Both the position numbers and the translations under genes were made by a program. Shown piece after piece: positions 6,187-12,697 of a stretch of DNA of 13,208 bases. Where the stretch lies: contig CANFOR010000059.1 of the NCBI GenBank assembly GCA_947448675.1, forward strand, positions 1-13,208. Direction: 5' to 3'. The DNA comes from Betaproteobacteria bacterium. Lineage in GTDB: Bacteria > Pseudomonadota > Gammaproteobacteria > Burkholderiales > Burkholderiaceae_C. Each line of letters starts with the position of its first letter. The stretch's first letter is position 1. A model generated the notes under the pieces. It was not told where the DNA came from and did not search any database. It saw nothing but the letters and a program-made list of their open reading frames with translations.

Positions 6187-7185
6187 TCAATCCGCCGTAA
6201 TGTTCGCCGCCTTAATCAGCTCTCCGTAACGCGCCAGCTGTGCGCGCATAGCTTTGCCAAGTGCTTCGGGCGTGCTGCCGCGCGGGCTCAGGCCTTGGGC
6301 CATGAGCTTGCTTTGCACCTCGGGGTCGGCCAGGGCTTTGACCACCTCGGCTTGTAGGGTGTTCACGATGGCTTTGGGTGTGCCAGCCGGGGCCAACATG
6401 GCAAACCAGGAGTTGAACTCAAAGCCGGGTAGGCCCGACTCGCTCACGGTGGGCACGTCGGCAAACTGTGGCAGGCGTTTGGCGGTGGTCACGCCAATGA
6501 GCTTGAGTTTGTTGGCCTTGAGCAAGGCGTTCACGGTGGCAATGCCCTGAAACGCCGCTTGCACCTCTTTGCCTGCCACGCCCATGGCCGCTTGGGTGGC
6601 GCCTTTGTAGGGCACATGGGTCATTTGCAGGCCGGTTTGTGCAGCAAACAAGGCCATAGCAATGTGCTGCGGGCTGCCATTGCCGCCCGAGCCGTAGTTG
6701 ATTTTGCCGGGGGCTTTGCGCGCCGTGGCAATAAAGTCTGCCGCCGTGTGTTCGGGCGCGTCGATGGGCAGCACCAAGCCCCACTCTACCGTGGCCACCA
6801 AAGACACAGGCTCGAAGTCTTTCAAAATGTCCCAGGGCATTTTGGCTTGCAGATGGGGCAGCATGGTCATGATGCTGTCGTTAAAGCCGCCCAGGGTGTA
6901 GCCGTCGGGCGCGGCCTTGGCCACCGTGCTGGCACCGATCAGGCCCGAAGCACCGGGCTGGTTTTCGATCACAAAACTCTGGCCCATGTTTTGACCCATC
7001 TTGTGCGCCACGATGCGTGCCGCATTGTCTACCGCGCTGCCTGCTGCCAGGGGCACGACCAGGCGGATCGGCTTGTTGGGATAAGCGTTTTGCGCTAGCA
7101 AACTAGGAGCAAGGCCAAGGCCGACGGCGCAGAGCGCGGCAGCGTGAATCAACTTGCGGGTCAAAAAGTTGGGGCGGTTTTTCAT
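6187..7185 (-). CDS. Bug/TctC family periplasmic solute-binding protein
   Basis: A 332-residue exported binding protein of the tripartite tricarboxylate transporter (TTT) family, which captures carboxylates or similar small acids in the periplasm. A signal peptide (about 1-31, ending SLLAQ) is followed by family hallmarks: YPNKPIRLVVPLAAGSAVDN (35-54), FVIENQPGASGLIGA (71-85), AAPDGYTL (91-98), INYGSGGNGSPQHIA, the MTHVPYKG strand, and LPGFEFNSWFAMLAPAGTP. The start at 7185 gives a normal signal peptide; a longer frame to 7299 runs into the upstream gene. It begins 19 bases after the dehydrogenase stop, so it is probably the last gene of that operon. No TctA or TctB membrane subunit is present, as is common for the many orphan Bug proteins of Burkholderiales. 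The ligand is unknown. Confidence 0.92.
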   Translation of the reverse strand: MKNRPNFLTRKLIHAAALCAVGLGLAPSLLAQNAYPNKPIRLVVPLAAGSAVDNAARIVAHKMGQNMGQSFVIENQPGASGLIGASTVAKAAPDGYTLGGFNDSIMTMLPHLQAKMPWDILKDFEPVSLVATVEWGLVLPIDAPEHTAADFIATARKAPGKINYGSGGNGSPQHIAMALFAAQTGLQMTHVPYKGATQAAMGVAGKEVQAAFQGIATVNALLKANKLKLIGVTTAKRLPQFADVPTVSESGLPGFEFNSWFAMLAPAGTPKAIVNTLQAEVVKALADPEVQSKLMAQGLSPRGSTPEALGKAMRAQLARYGELIKAANITAD

Positions 7186-7204
7186 GCGCTGAGTGTGGTC
7201 AAAA

Positions 7205-8284
7205 TCAAAGGGCTTGCAAAGCGGGAATACCCAGCTCTTGCGCAAAAGCGGCGAGTTGTTTTTGCAGCGCGGGTGGCAGGGCCACCCCATGCGCTGCATG
7301 CTCCATGCGCTTGGCCTGGCTTTGCTCGCCGGGCAACCAAATGCGCTCCACGCCGGGCATGCGCTCGCTGGCGCGCAGTTCGCGCACCAGCGTGTCGACG
7401 CGGGCTTTGAAGGCGTCTATGTCGCCCCAGGCAGACAGGTCAATCGCCATGATGGCTTGGCCGGTGTTGGTGGGCGTCACGTCGTCTTTGTTGAAGTCCA
7501 CGACCGCCTTGCCCATGGCCGCACCGTTGAGTGTGCCTGCCAGCAGGCCGACGATGAGCGCCAGGCCATAGCCTTTGTAGCCGCCAATGGGCATCAAAAA
7601 GCCTTCGTCAGCGCGCGCGGGGTCAAGCAAGGGCGCGCCTGTGCGGTCGATCATCCAGCCCTCGGGCATCATCTCGCCGCGTTGGGCCTTGGCTTTGACC
7701 TTGCCGTAGGCCGCCACGGTGGTGGCCATGTCGAGCACGATGGCTGGCTCCTCGCCTGCAGGCACTGCAACGGCGATGGGGTTGGTCGAGAGCAACATGC
7801 TCAGCCCGCCCCAGGGCGGCAAATGGTTGGCATTGCCCACCGCAAAATACAGGCCGATCATGTTGTGCGCCAGTGGCATGCGCGCATACAGCGAGGCGGG
7901 CCCGGCGTGGTTCGAGTGCTGCGAGCCGACCCAACCAATGCCGCAAATACGGGCCTTTTCAATGGCCATTTCAGCGGCGCGCGCCATCACCAAATGGCCC
8001 ATGCCGTTGTCGCCGTCGATCAGGGCCATGCCGGGGCGTTCTTGCACCACCTTGATGGTCGGCGTGAGGTTGAGCCCACCCGCGCGAATGCGCCGTGCGT
8101 AGGGCAGCAGGCGAATGATGCCGTGGCCGTCTGAGCCTTGCAGCTCGGCTTGTGCCATGAGCTGGCCGGTGGTGGCCGCGTCGGCAGCTGGCAGGCCCAG
8201 GCGTTCAAGGGCTTGGGTGATGAAGCGCTCTAGCTCGGCGCCTGCAAAGCGTGCGCTGTGGGTGTTGGGGTTGCTGGGCTTCAT
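7205..8284 (-). CDS. Ldh2-type malate/L-lactate dehydrogenase family oxidoreductase
   Basis: A 359-residue cytoplasmic NAD(P)-dependent 2-hydroxyacid dehydrogenase of the Ldh_2 (malate/lactate/ureidoglycolate/sulfolactate) family, unrelated to the Rossmann-fold lactate dehydrogenases. Motifs in order: SDGHGIIRLLPYARRI (51-66), ALIDGDNGMGH (87-97), GSQHSNHAG with the active-site-region His126, STNPIAVAVP (166-175), DMATTVAAYGKV (185-196) with PEGWMID (207-213), and KGYGLALIVGLLAGTLNGA (237-255). The length is normal. The ATG at 8284 overlaps the racemase TGA as ATGA, fixing the start and indicating translational coupling. A longer frame to 8374 is not needed. Its neighbours suggest it oxidises an imported or isomerised hydroxy acid; which one cannot be told. 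Confidence 0.9.
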   Translation of the reverse strand: MKPSNPNTHSARFAGAELERFITQALERLGLPAADAATTGQLMAQAELQGSDGHGIIRLLPYARRIRAGGLNLTPTIKVVQERPGMALIDGDNGMGHLVMARAAEMAIEKARICGIGWVGSQHSNHAGPASLYARMPLAHNMIGLYFAVGNANHLPPWGGLSMLLSTNPIAVAVPAGEEPAIVLDMATTVAAYGKVKAKAQRGEMMPEGWMIDRTGAPLLDPARADEGFLMPIGGYKGYGLALIVGLLAGTLNGAAMGKAVVDFNKDDVTPTNTGQAIMAIDLSAWGDIDAFKARVDTLVRELRASERMPGVERIWLPGEQSQAKRMEHAAHGVALPPALQKQLAAFAQELGIPALQAL

Positions 8285-9048
8285 GCGCTGGGCTGGGTGG
8301 GGTCGGCTGGCTGTGCTTGCATGCGCTGGCGCAGCGCGAGCACGGCACAGTCGGGGCTGCTGAGCACGGGGCAACTCAGCAGGGCTTGCACGCTGGGCTG
8401 GGCGGCGGCCATCGAGAACTGCGCCAGCATCACCACGCTGCAGTCTTTCAAGCCCCGCGCTGCTGTGGCAATGGCCTGGTGGTGCGCGTCGGTGCGGCCC
8501 TCGGCCAGGTCTTGCATGGCCTGGGGCACGAAGACGCTGCGCTGCACGATGTTTAAGCCGCGCGCGCTGGCCATGGCCTGCAGCTCGGCGGCCATCGAGG
8601 GGAGTGAGGCTTCAAAGGTGGCAATGAGGCCGATGCGCTGCGGCCCCTGGTTGGCCTTGGCGGCACCCGTTGCGCTGGCCGCATGGGCCACGTTGGCTTC
8701 AGCGCTGCACACCGCCAGCGCTTGCTCCAGCATGGCCTCATTGGGCTTGAGCGTGGGCAGGCCTACCGCCGCGCCTGCCGCTTCAATCGCCGCACCAAAA
8801 GCCGAGCAGGTAAACAAAATGCCATTGCAGCCCGTGCGCTTGGCGTACTGGGCCAGGTCGTCAAAACGCTGCAGCATGGCGGCTGTGAGTTGCCCGCCCG
8901 CCACAGCGTGATCTTGCGACAAGCTGTCGTCGAGCAAATGCATGCGCCGCGCCTGCGGCCAGTGGCGCGCCAGGGCCTCGTTGATGGGTTGCATGGCCAA
9001 GGCCGTGGCATGGATGAGCGCAATACGCGCAGGGGCAGGGCTGGGCAT
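8281..9048 (-). CDS. Aspartate/glutamate racemase family protein
   Basis: A 255-residue member of the Asp/Glu/hydantoin racemase superfamily (PF01177-like), whose members include amino-acid racemases, maleate isomerase and arylmalonate decarboxylase. The N-terminal half has IALIHATALAMQP (9-21), the RMHLLDDSLS region, and GILFTCSAFGAAIE with catalytic-type Cys81. In the second half, where two-Cys racemases carry a GCT/H motif, the sequence is VVMLAQFSMA (205-214) with no cysteine, so the enzyme appears to have one active-site cysteine. It is first gene of the minus-strand operon with the dehydrogenase and Bug protein. No clear Shine-Dalgarno sequence is seen before the ATG. A 1,1-proton-transfer racemase is not assured; an isomerase or decarboxylase is equally possible. 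Confidence 0.85.
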   Translation of the reverse strand: MPSPAPARIALIHATALAMQPINEALARHWPQARRMHLLDDSLSQDHAVAGGQLTAAMLQRFDDLAQYAKRTGCNGILFTCSAFGAAIEAAGAAVGLPTLKPNEAMLEQALAVCSAEANVAHAASATGAAKANQGPQRIGLIATFEASLPSMAAELQAMASARGLNIVQRSVFVPQAMQDLAEGRTDAHHQAIATAARGLKDCSVVMLAQFSMAAAQPSVQALLSCPVLSSPDCAVLALRQRMQAQPADPTQPSA

Positions 9049-9131
9049 GGTGGATCGCAGTCGGGTGCTCAGTAGCAGTGATGTTAACGGTCGATTTTAG
9101 AAGAAAAAGTGCCAAAGAAGCCCGTGGAATA

Positions 9132-9160
9132 TGCGTAGACAGCTATAAAAAATATAGCTA
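9132..9160 (-). repeat. Dispersed palindromic repeat, copy B (intergenic)
   Basis: AGCTATA (9141-9147) and TATAGCT (9153-9159) are a perfect 7-bp inverted repeat around AAAAA. The flanking TGCGTAGACAGCTATA (9132-9147) is the exact reverse complement of 16 bases of copy A at 3873-3888, so the two copies lie in inverted orientation about 5.2 kb apart. It sits between the racemase and cytolysin-like genes, in the 274-base divergent gap. Confidence 0.75.
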
Positions 9161-9241
9161 ATGCAGTGCCGCGTCAACTTGTAATGCATGCTTTGGTATT
9201 CAAAATTGCACCCATCACAATTGATGATGAAAACAGGCCAA

Positions 9242-9257
9242 TGTGACTTTTTTCACC
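9242..9257. promoter_or_regulatory. CRP/FNR-family-like operator before the cytolysin-like gene
   Basis: TGTGA-N6-TCACC (9242-9257) matches the CRP consensus TGTGA-N6-TCACA at 9 of 10 specified bases. It lies 66 bases before the cytolysin-like ATG. Placed against the weak promoter below, its centre (about 9249.5) would be near -56. A cAMP-CRP/Vfr-like protein is the natural candidate, but its presence in this organism is not shown. Confidence 0.38.
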
Positions 9258-9269
9258 TTGTAGCACTTG

Positions 9270-9299
9270 TTGTGGCCGCTTACGCTTGGGCATCATTAT
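9270..9299 (+). promoter_or_regulatory. Weak promoter candidate for the cytolysin-like operon
   Basis: TTGTGG (9270-9275) and CATTAT (9294-9299) are spaced 18 bases apart, with a start near 9306. The -35 is poor (3 of 6), as would be expected of an activator-dependent promoter. A rival pair is TTGGTA (9193-9198) and CACAAT (9216-9221) with 17-base spacing. Neither is convincing alone. The rest of 9049-9322 shows only the dispersed repeat and the CRP-like site. Confidence 0.2.
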
Positions 9300-9322
9300 T
9301 TCATTTAGCGAGGAGTGCCAGC

Positions 9323-11902
9323 ATGGTTCAACAAGTCTTTTCCCGCCCTCTAGCCCCCGACCCCAAGCCTTGGCAACACTGGAAGCGCTTGTGGGTCGCA
9401 TTGCGTTTGCTCTGCCTGTTGTTTTTGCCCGCCTTTGCTGGCGCTCCCGCTTGGGCCGACGATTGCGGGCGCGAGGGCGACCGCGCTTGTACGCTCACTG
9501 AGCGCATTCCCAGCTGCGACCAAAACCTGGTGGAAGGCGGCGGGCGCTGCGTTCGTCCCCTGTGCGGTATGCAAGGCCAGGGTGCCTGCACCGTGGTGCA
9601 GCGCATGGGCTTTGACTTCTTGCTCAAGCTGCCGGTGCCACAGCCTTGCGACGCCAACCTGGTGCACGATGTTTTGCAAAACAAATGCCTGCACCCGGCA
9701 TGCGGCACCGAGGGTGCCAATGCTTGCAACGTGTTGCAGCGCTTCCCGAGTTGCGACACCAATCTGTTTGAGCGCAATGGCACATGCTTGCGCCCCGTCT
9801 GCGGGCGCTTAGGCACCGCGCCGTGCAGCATCGACGTACGTGGCCCCTTGCGTGTGTGCGATATGAATTTGATAGCAGTCGGTGGGCAATGCGTAAGGCC
9901 TCCAGGCAACCCGGCTGTTGCTACCAGTTCGGCACCTGCTCCCGCGCCTGCGCCACATGCCGCAACACCTGTTGCGCCTCCACCTCCACCTCCACCGCAT
10001 GCAGCCCTGCCAGCGAATGCCCCGCCCCGCCCAGGTGCTGCCACTGCACCCCCACCACCTCCCGCGCCGCCCGCACCCAATACGGGCATGCTGCCGCCCC
10101 CACCCCCGGGGCGCAATGCGAGCATAGTGCCACCCATACCCCCAGCGCCAGCCCCTGCTCCCAATGCAGCGGCAGTACCGCCTCCCGCACTGCCTCCTGT
10201 GCTGAACGCGAAAATTGTTGCCGCACCCATGCTGCTGGGTGCAAGACCCGCCGCTATTGCGCCCCTGCCAGCTCCTGTACCTGCAGCACCTGCATCAACA
10301 CCCGCACCCGTGCCCCCTACAGCCCCGGCAGCGATCTCGGCCCACAGCCTGCCTAACAAACTCGGTGCTGCAGCAGCCATAGGTAGTGGTAGTGCTGCCC
10401 CAGGTGGCGGCTTGGCCAAGATCATGGGCGCTGGGGATCTATCGATTCCTGGTGGCCCCAATTCGGGCGGCCAGCCCTTCCAGGTGAGCAATTTCAGCCC
10501 CGCAAGCGGTAGCCAGGGTGCGCGTATTGCCAATACCAAGGGCTTCCGTGGCAAGGTGGACTCTGCCGTGCGCAAGGTCGAAGACGCAATTTTTCTCTCG
10601 GATGCGAACGCGATCTATCCCGGTGCTTTGATCCAAGGCCAGGGCTTTGCCACGGGCAACTTCACGCCCATCAGCATTCCCCGTGCCAGTGGCCGCATTG
10701 CCATCTCGAACCTCAACTTAAGCAATGGCGCGGTGTACAACAAAACCATTGCCGAGGTCAGCCGCGAGTCGGTGCAAACAGCCGTTCAAGAAATGCTCGC
10801 GCAAGGCGTAGTTGGTACAGCAGCAGGGGCTACTTTTAACTCGTATGAGACCAGTAGCCAAAGTAAGTTTTTGTTCGACCTAGGTGTAGACGTGCGCTAT
10901 GGCTCGGTCGCTGTCAACGGCCAGCTCAATGTGCAAAACGCCTCTACCAAAAACTATGTTTTTGCCACCTTCAAGCAAAAGTACTACGACATATCTTTCA
11001 CACCGCCTACCAGCCCAATAGATGTGTTTAAAGATGGTGCTAACTTTAGCGATCCACAGAACCAGATTCGCCCAAATAACCCACCTCTGTACGTCAACAA
11101 AGTGACCTATGGGCGCATGGTGTTCTTCGTGGCCGAAAGCGAGTCTTCCAGTTCCGACTTGAGCGCCGCCTTGAATGCGGCCTACAACGGTGGTGCCAGC
11201 GTCAAGGTCAACAGTAAGCTTACGGCAAGCGAGGTTCTAAACAGCGCGCGCATCAGCTATGTGGTGGTCGGTGGCAATGCAGGCATTGCCCTCAAGCCGA
11301 TTGCATCGAGCAATGGCGATATGTTTAACGCGGTCAAAGCCGCTATCGCCAATGAAGGTGCGGCCAATTACTCGCCCAGCAGCCCGGGCGTGCCGATTGC
11401 CTATTCGCTCAGCTACCTGAAGAACAATGGCGCAGCCCTGATGGCCTACAGCACCGGGCCCTATGACCAAAGCGACATCCAGTACACCAACTTGCCTAGC
11501 AAGTGGTCGACCAAGGCCAAGTCAAGCATCGACTTTAACGACCCCGACAACGACGAAAACACCATCGAAATTGATGTCGATTGGAACGCCGGGTTGCCCA
11601 ACAACGTGATGGAGTTTCGTTTAGTGCAACCAGCAGGTCACACCTGGAACAAGTGGATGAAGATCCTGCGCTCGAACAACAACAACTCCTACGAAAAAGT
11701 GCAAGTAGGCAGCGGCGTAGTGTCGAAAACAATTGGCCTGTACCTGAATGAAATTGGCCGCGACTCGCACATCATATTCAGCAAGGCCAAATTCTTGGGG
11801 GTTGAAACGCCGGTGTTTTCACTCGACGATGCTTTTGAATACTTGCAACCGGGTTGCCGCGTCACCTTCACATGGGTACGAGACAGCAAGGGCCAACAGT
11901 AG
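9323..11902 (+). CDS. Exported cholesterol-dependent-cytolysin-like protein with Cys-repeat and Pro-rich N-terminal regions
   Basis: An 859-residue protein. Domain order: signal peptide (about 1-45, basic HWKR, hydrophobic 23-40, cleavage after AWA); four tandem four-Cys repeats (47-193); Pro/Ala-rich linker (about 203-340); Gly/Ser-rich spacer; cytolysin-like region (about 405-859). Thiol-activated cytolysin landmarks are YPGALIQGQ (432-440), YYDISFTPPTSPIDVF (554-569), PPLYVNKVTYGR (587-598) with the family's YGR, the diglycine VVVGG (647-651), and PGVPIAYSLSYLKNN (688-702). Family members oligomerise on membranes and insert two hairpins per monomer to form large pores. The C-terminal domain-4-like part (about 734-859) ends YLQPGCRVTF, but the Trp-rich undecapeptide ECTGLAWEWWR is absent and the domain is short. 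AGGAG at 9311-9315, 7 bases upstream, fixes the start; an earlier in-frame ATG (9188) lacks this. It heads the operon with the CsgG-like gene. Lytic activity is unproven. Confidence 0.82.
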   Translation: MVQQVFSRPLAPDPKPWQHWKRLWVALRLLCLLFLPAFAGAPAWADDCGREGDRACTLTERIPSCDQNLVEGGGRCVRPLCGMQGQGACTVVQRMGFDFLLKLPVPQPCDANLVHDVLQNKCLHPACGTEGANACNVLQRFPSCDTNLFERNGTCLRPVCGRLGTAPCSIDVRGPLRVCDMNLIAVGGQCVRPPGNPAVATSSAPAPAPAPHAATPVAPPPPPPPHAALPANAPPRPGAATAPPPPPAPPAPNTGMLPPPPPGRNASIVPPIPPAPAPAPNAAAVPPPALPPVLNAKIVAAPMLLGARPAAIAPLPAPVPAAPASTPAPVPPTAPAAISAHSLPNKLGAAAAIGSGSAAPGGGLAKIMGAGDLSIPGGPNSGGQPFQVSNFSPASGSQGARIANTKGFRGKVDSAVRKVEDAIFLSDANAIYPGALIQGQGFATGNFTPISIPRASGRIAISNLNLSNGAVYNKTIAEVSRESVQTAVQEMLAQGVVGTAAGATFNSYETSSQSKFLFDLGVDVRYGSVAVNGQLNVQNASTKNYVFATFKQKYYDISFTPPTSPIDVFKDGANFSDPQNQIRPNNPPLYVNKVTYGRMVFFVAESESSSSDLSAALNAAYNGGASVKVNSKLTASEVLNSARISYVVVGGNAGIALKPIASSNGDMFNAVKAAIANEGAANYSPSSPGVPIAYSLSYLKNNGAALMAYSTGPYDQSDIQYTNLPSKWSTKAKSSIDFNDPDNDENTIEIDVDWNAGLPNNVMEFRLVQPAGHTWNKWMKILRSNNNNSYEKVQVGSGVVSKTIGLYLNEIGRDSHIIFSKAKFLGVETPVFSLDDAFEYLQPGCRVTFTWVRDSKGQQ
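9461..9901 (+). repeat. Four tandem four-cysteine protein repeats
   Basis: Units are residues 47-79, 80-125, 126-158 and 159-193 of the cytolysin-like protein. Each has the pattern C-G-x2-G-x3-C-x(8-19)-C-D-x-N-L-x(7-9)-C-x-[RH]-P. All 16 cysteines keep register: 48, 56, 65, 76; 81, 89, 109, 122; 127, 135, 144, 155; 160, 168, 179, 190. Unit 2 carries an extra insertion of about 11 residues (FDFLLKLPVPQ). Two disulphides per unit are likely in an exported protein. The function is unrecognised. Confidence 0.85.
9929..10342 (+). repeat. Low-complexity Pro/Ala linker coding region
   Basis: About 138 codons dominated by Pro and Ala, with runs of five to seven prolines and repeated APAP blocks. 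It separates the Cys repeats from the cytolysin-like region. It should form an extended flexible arm, like linkers that span peptidoglycan or hold domains away from a surface. The C-rich DNA gives long spurious open frames on both strands. Confidence 0.85.
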
Positions 11903-11923
11903 CCCCATTTTTAAGGATTCCCC

Positions 11924-12697
11924 ATGCTTTGGCACACCGCAGAACCAGCCGTTCAAACACCTCGACAGGCTTTGTTTGCATTGAACATTGGGCTTGCAGT
12001 GCTGCTCTGCCTATGCCTGGGCACCAGTGCCTTGGCGCAGACCAACGCGCGGGTGGATGACTCAGCCTCTAGCAAAGAGCTGGCCCGCGTTAAGCGCCAG
12101 CCGGGGCAAAAAACCGTGGTGGCAATTTATGAGTTTCGCAGTTCTGTGCCTGACGTGCAGGTCGCTGCGGCGCAAGAAATGTTCGTCACGGCGCTTATCA
12201 AATCAGGGGCTTTTGCGGTGGCCGAGCGCCAGCGCTTGAACGAAGGTTTGATGCGCGAGCGCCAGCTCCAGGCCGGTGGCGTAGCGGCGGGCCCCGCAGC
12301 AGGCCAAGTGGCGGCAGCGCGCTATGTGTTTGAAGTGGTGGTATCAGAGGCCAACCGTGGAGCCAAAGAAAATGCGCAAAACCTCACCGTGGGCGGCATG
12401 ACGATTGGCGGGGGCAAAACCGCAGATGCCATTGGCATCGACGTGCGCATTGTCGATGTGCAAACCGGTTTGGTGGTCGACGCGGTGAACAGCATTAAAA
12501 CCATTGAAGCCAGCACCACCACGGTGACAGGTGTGGGCAATTTGCTCAATGCGCTGAGCGCGCGCAAAGGCAAAACCCTGTCGATAGGGGTAGACGCCGA
12601 CAGCCGCAGCAGCAGCAAAGAAGGCGTGGAGCGCGCACTGCGTGCCTGCATAGAAGTAGCCGTGGCCGAGCTGGCCCGCCGCATGGGCACCGACTGA
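11924..12697 (+). CDS. CsgG-family secretion/assembly protein
   Basis: A 257-residue exported protein matching the CsgG family. CsgG forms the nonameric outer-membrane channel that exports curli subunits; relatives serve in other secretion or envelope roles. Seen: signal peptide (about 17-38, cleavage after ALA), strand TVVAIYEFRSS (64-74), the helix-strand FVTALIKSGAFAVAERQRLNEGL (87-109) with the typical ER-x-RLNE signature, ARYVFEVVVSEAN (132-144), and IDVRIVDVQTGLVV (172-185) with a later amphipathic helix. Unlike curli CsgG it has no lipobox cysteine, so it would not be lipid-anchored in the same way. AAGGA at 11913-11917 gives a good start 21 bases after the cytolysin-like stop. The next gene overlaps its stop, so this is a tight operon. 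No CsgA, B, E or F homologue is visible. Confidence 0.83.
   Translation: MLWHTAEPAVQTPRQALFALNIGLAVLLCLCLGTSALAQTNARVDDSASSKELARVKRQPGQKTVVAIYEFRSSVPDVQVAAAQEMFVTALIKSGAFAVAERQRLNEGLMRERQLQAGGVAAGPAAGQVAAARYVFEVVVSEANRGAKENAQNLTVGGMTIGGGKTADAIGIDVRIVDVQTGLVVDAVNSIKTIEASTTTVTGVGNLLNALSARKGKTLSIGVDADSRSSSKEGVERALRACIEVAVAELARRMGTD

Noticed and set aside
7193..8134. A 313-codon plus-strand open frame over the Ldh2 gene
   Set aside because: The opposite strand encodes a complete Ldh2 protein with all motifs, and this frame has no recognisable sequence and no ribosome site.
9863..9886. GAATTTGATAGCAGTC as another copy of the dispersed repeat
   Set aside because: It encodes the conserved CDMNLIAVGG part of Cys unit 4, matching the other three units, and lacks the left palindrome arm.
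9784..10356. A Cys/Thr/Ser-rich open frame in another frame of the cytolysin-like gene
   Set aside because: It is frame-shifted translation of the C-rich linker DNA. Its composition is an artefact and it has no ribosome site.
9328..10575. A 415-codon Gly-rich minus-strand open frame
   Set aside because: It is the shadow of the Cys-repeat and Pro-rich coding region; the glycine runs are simply antisense proline codons.
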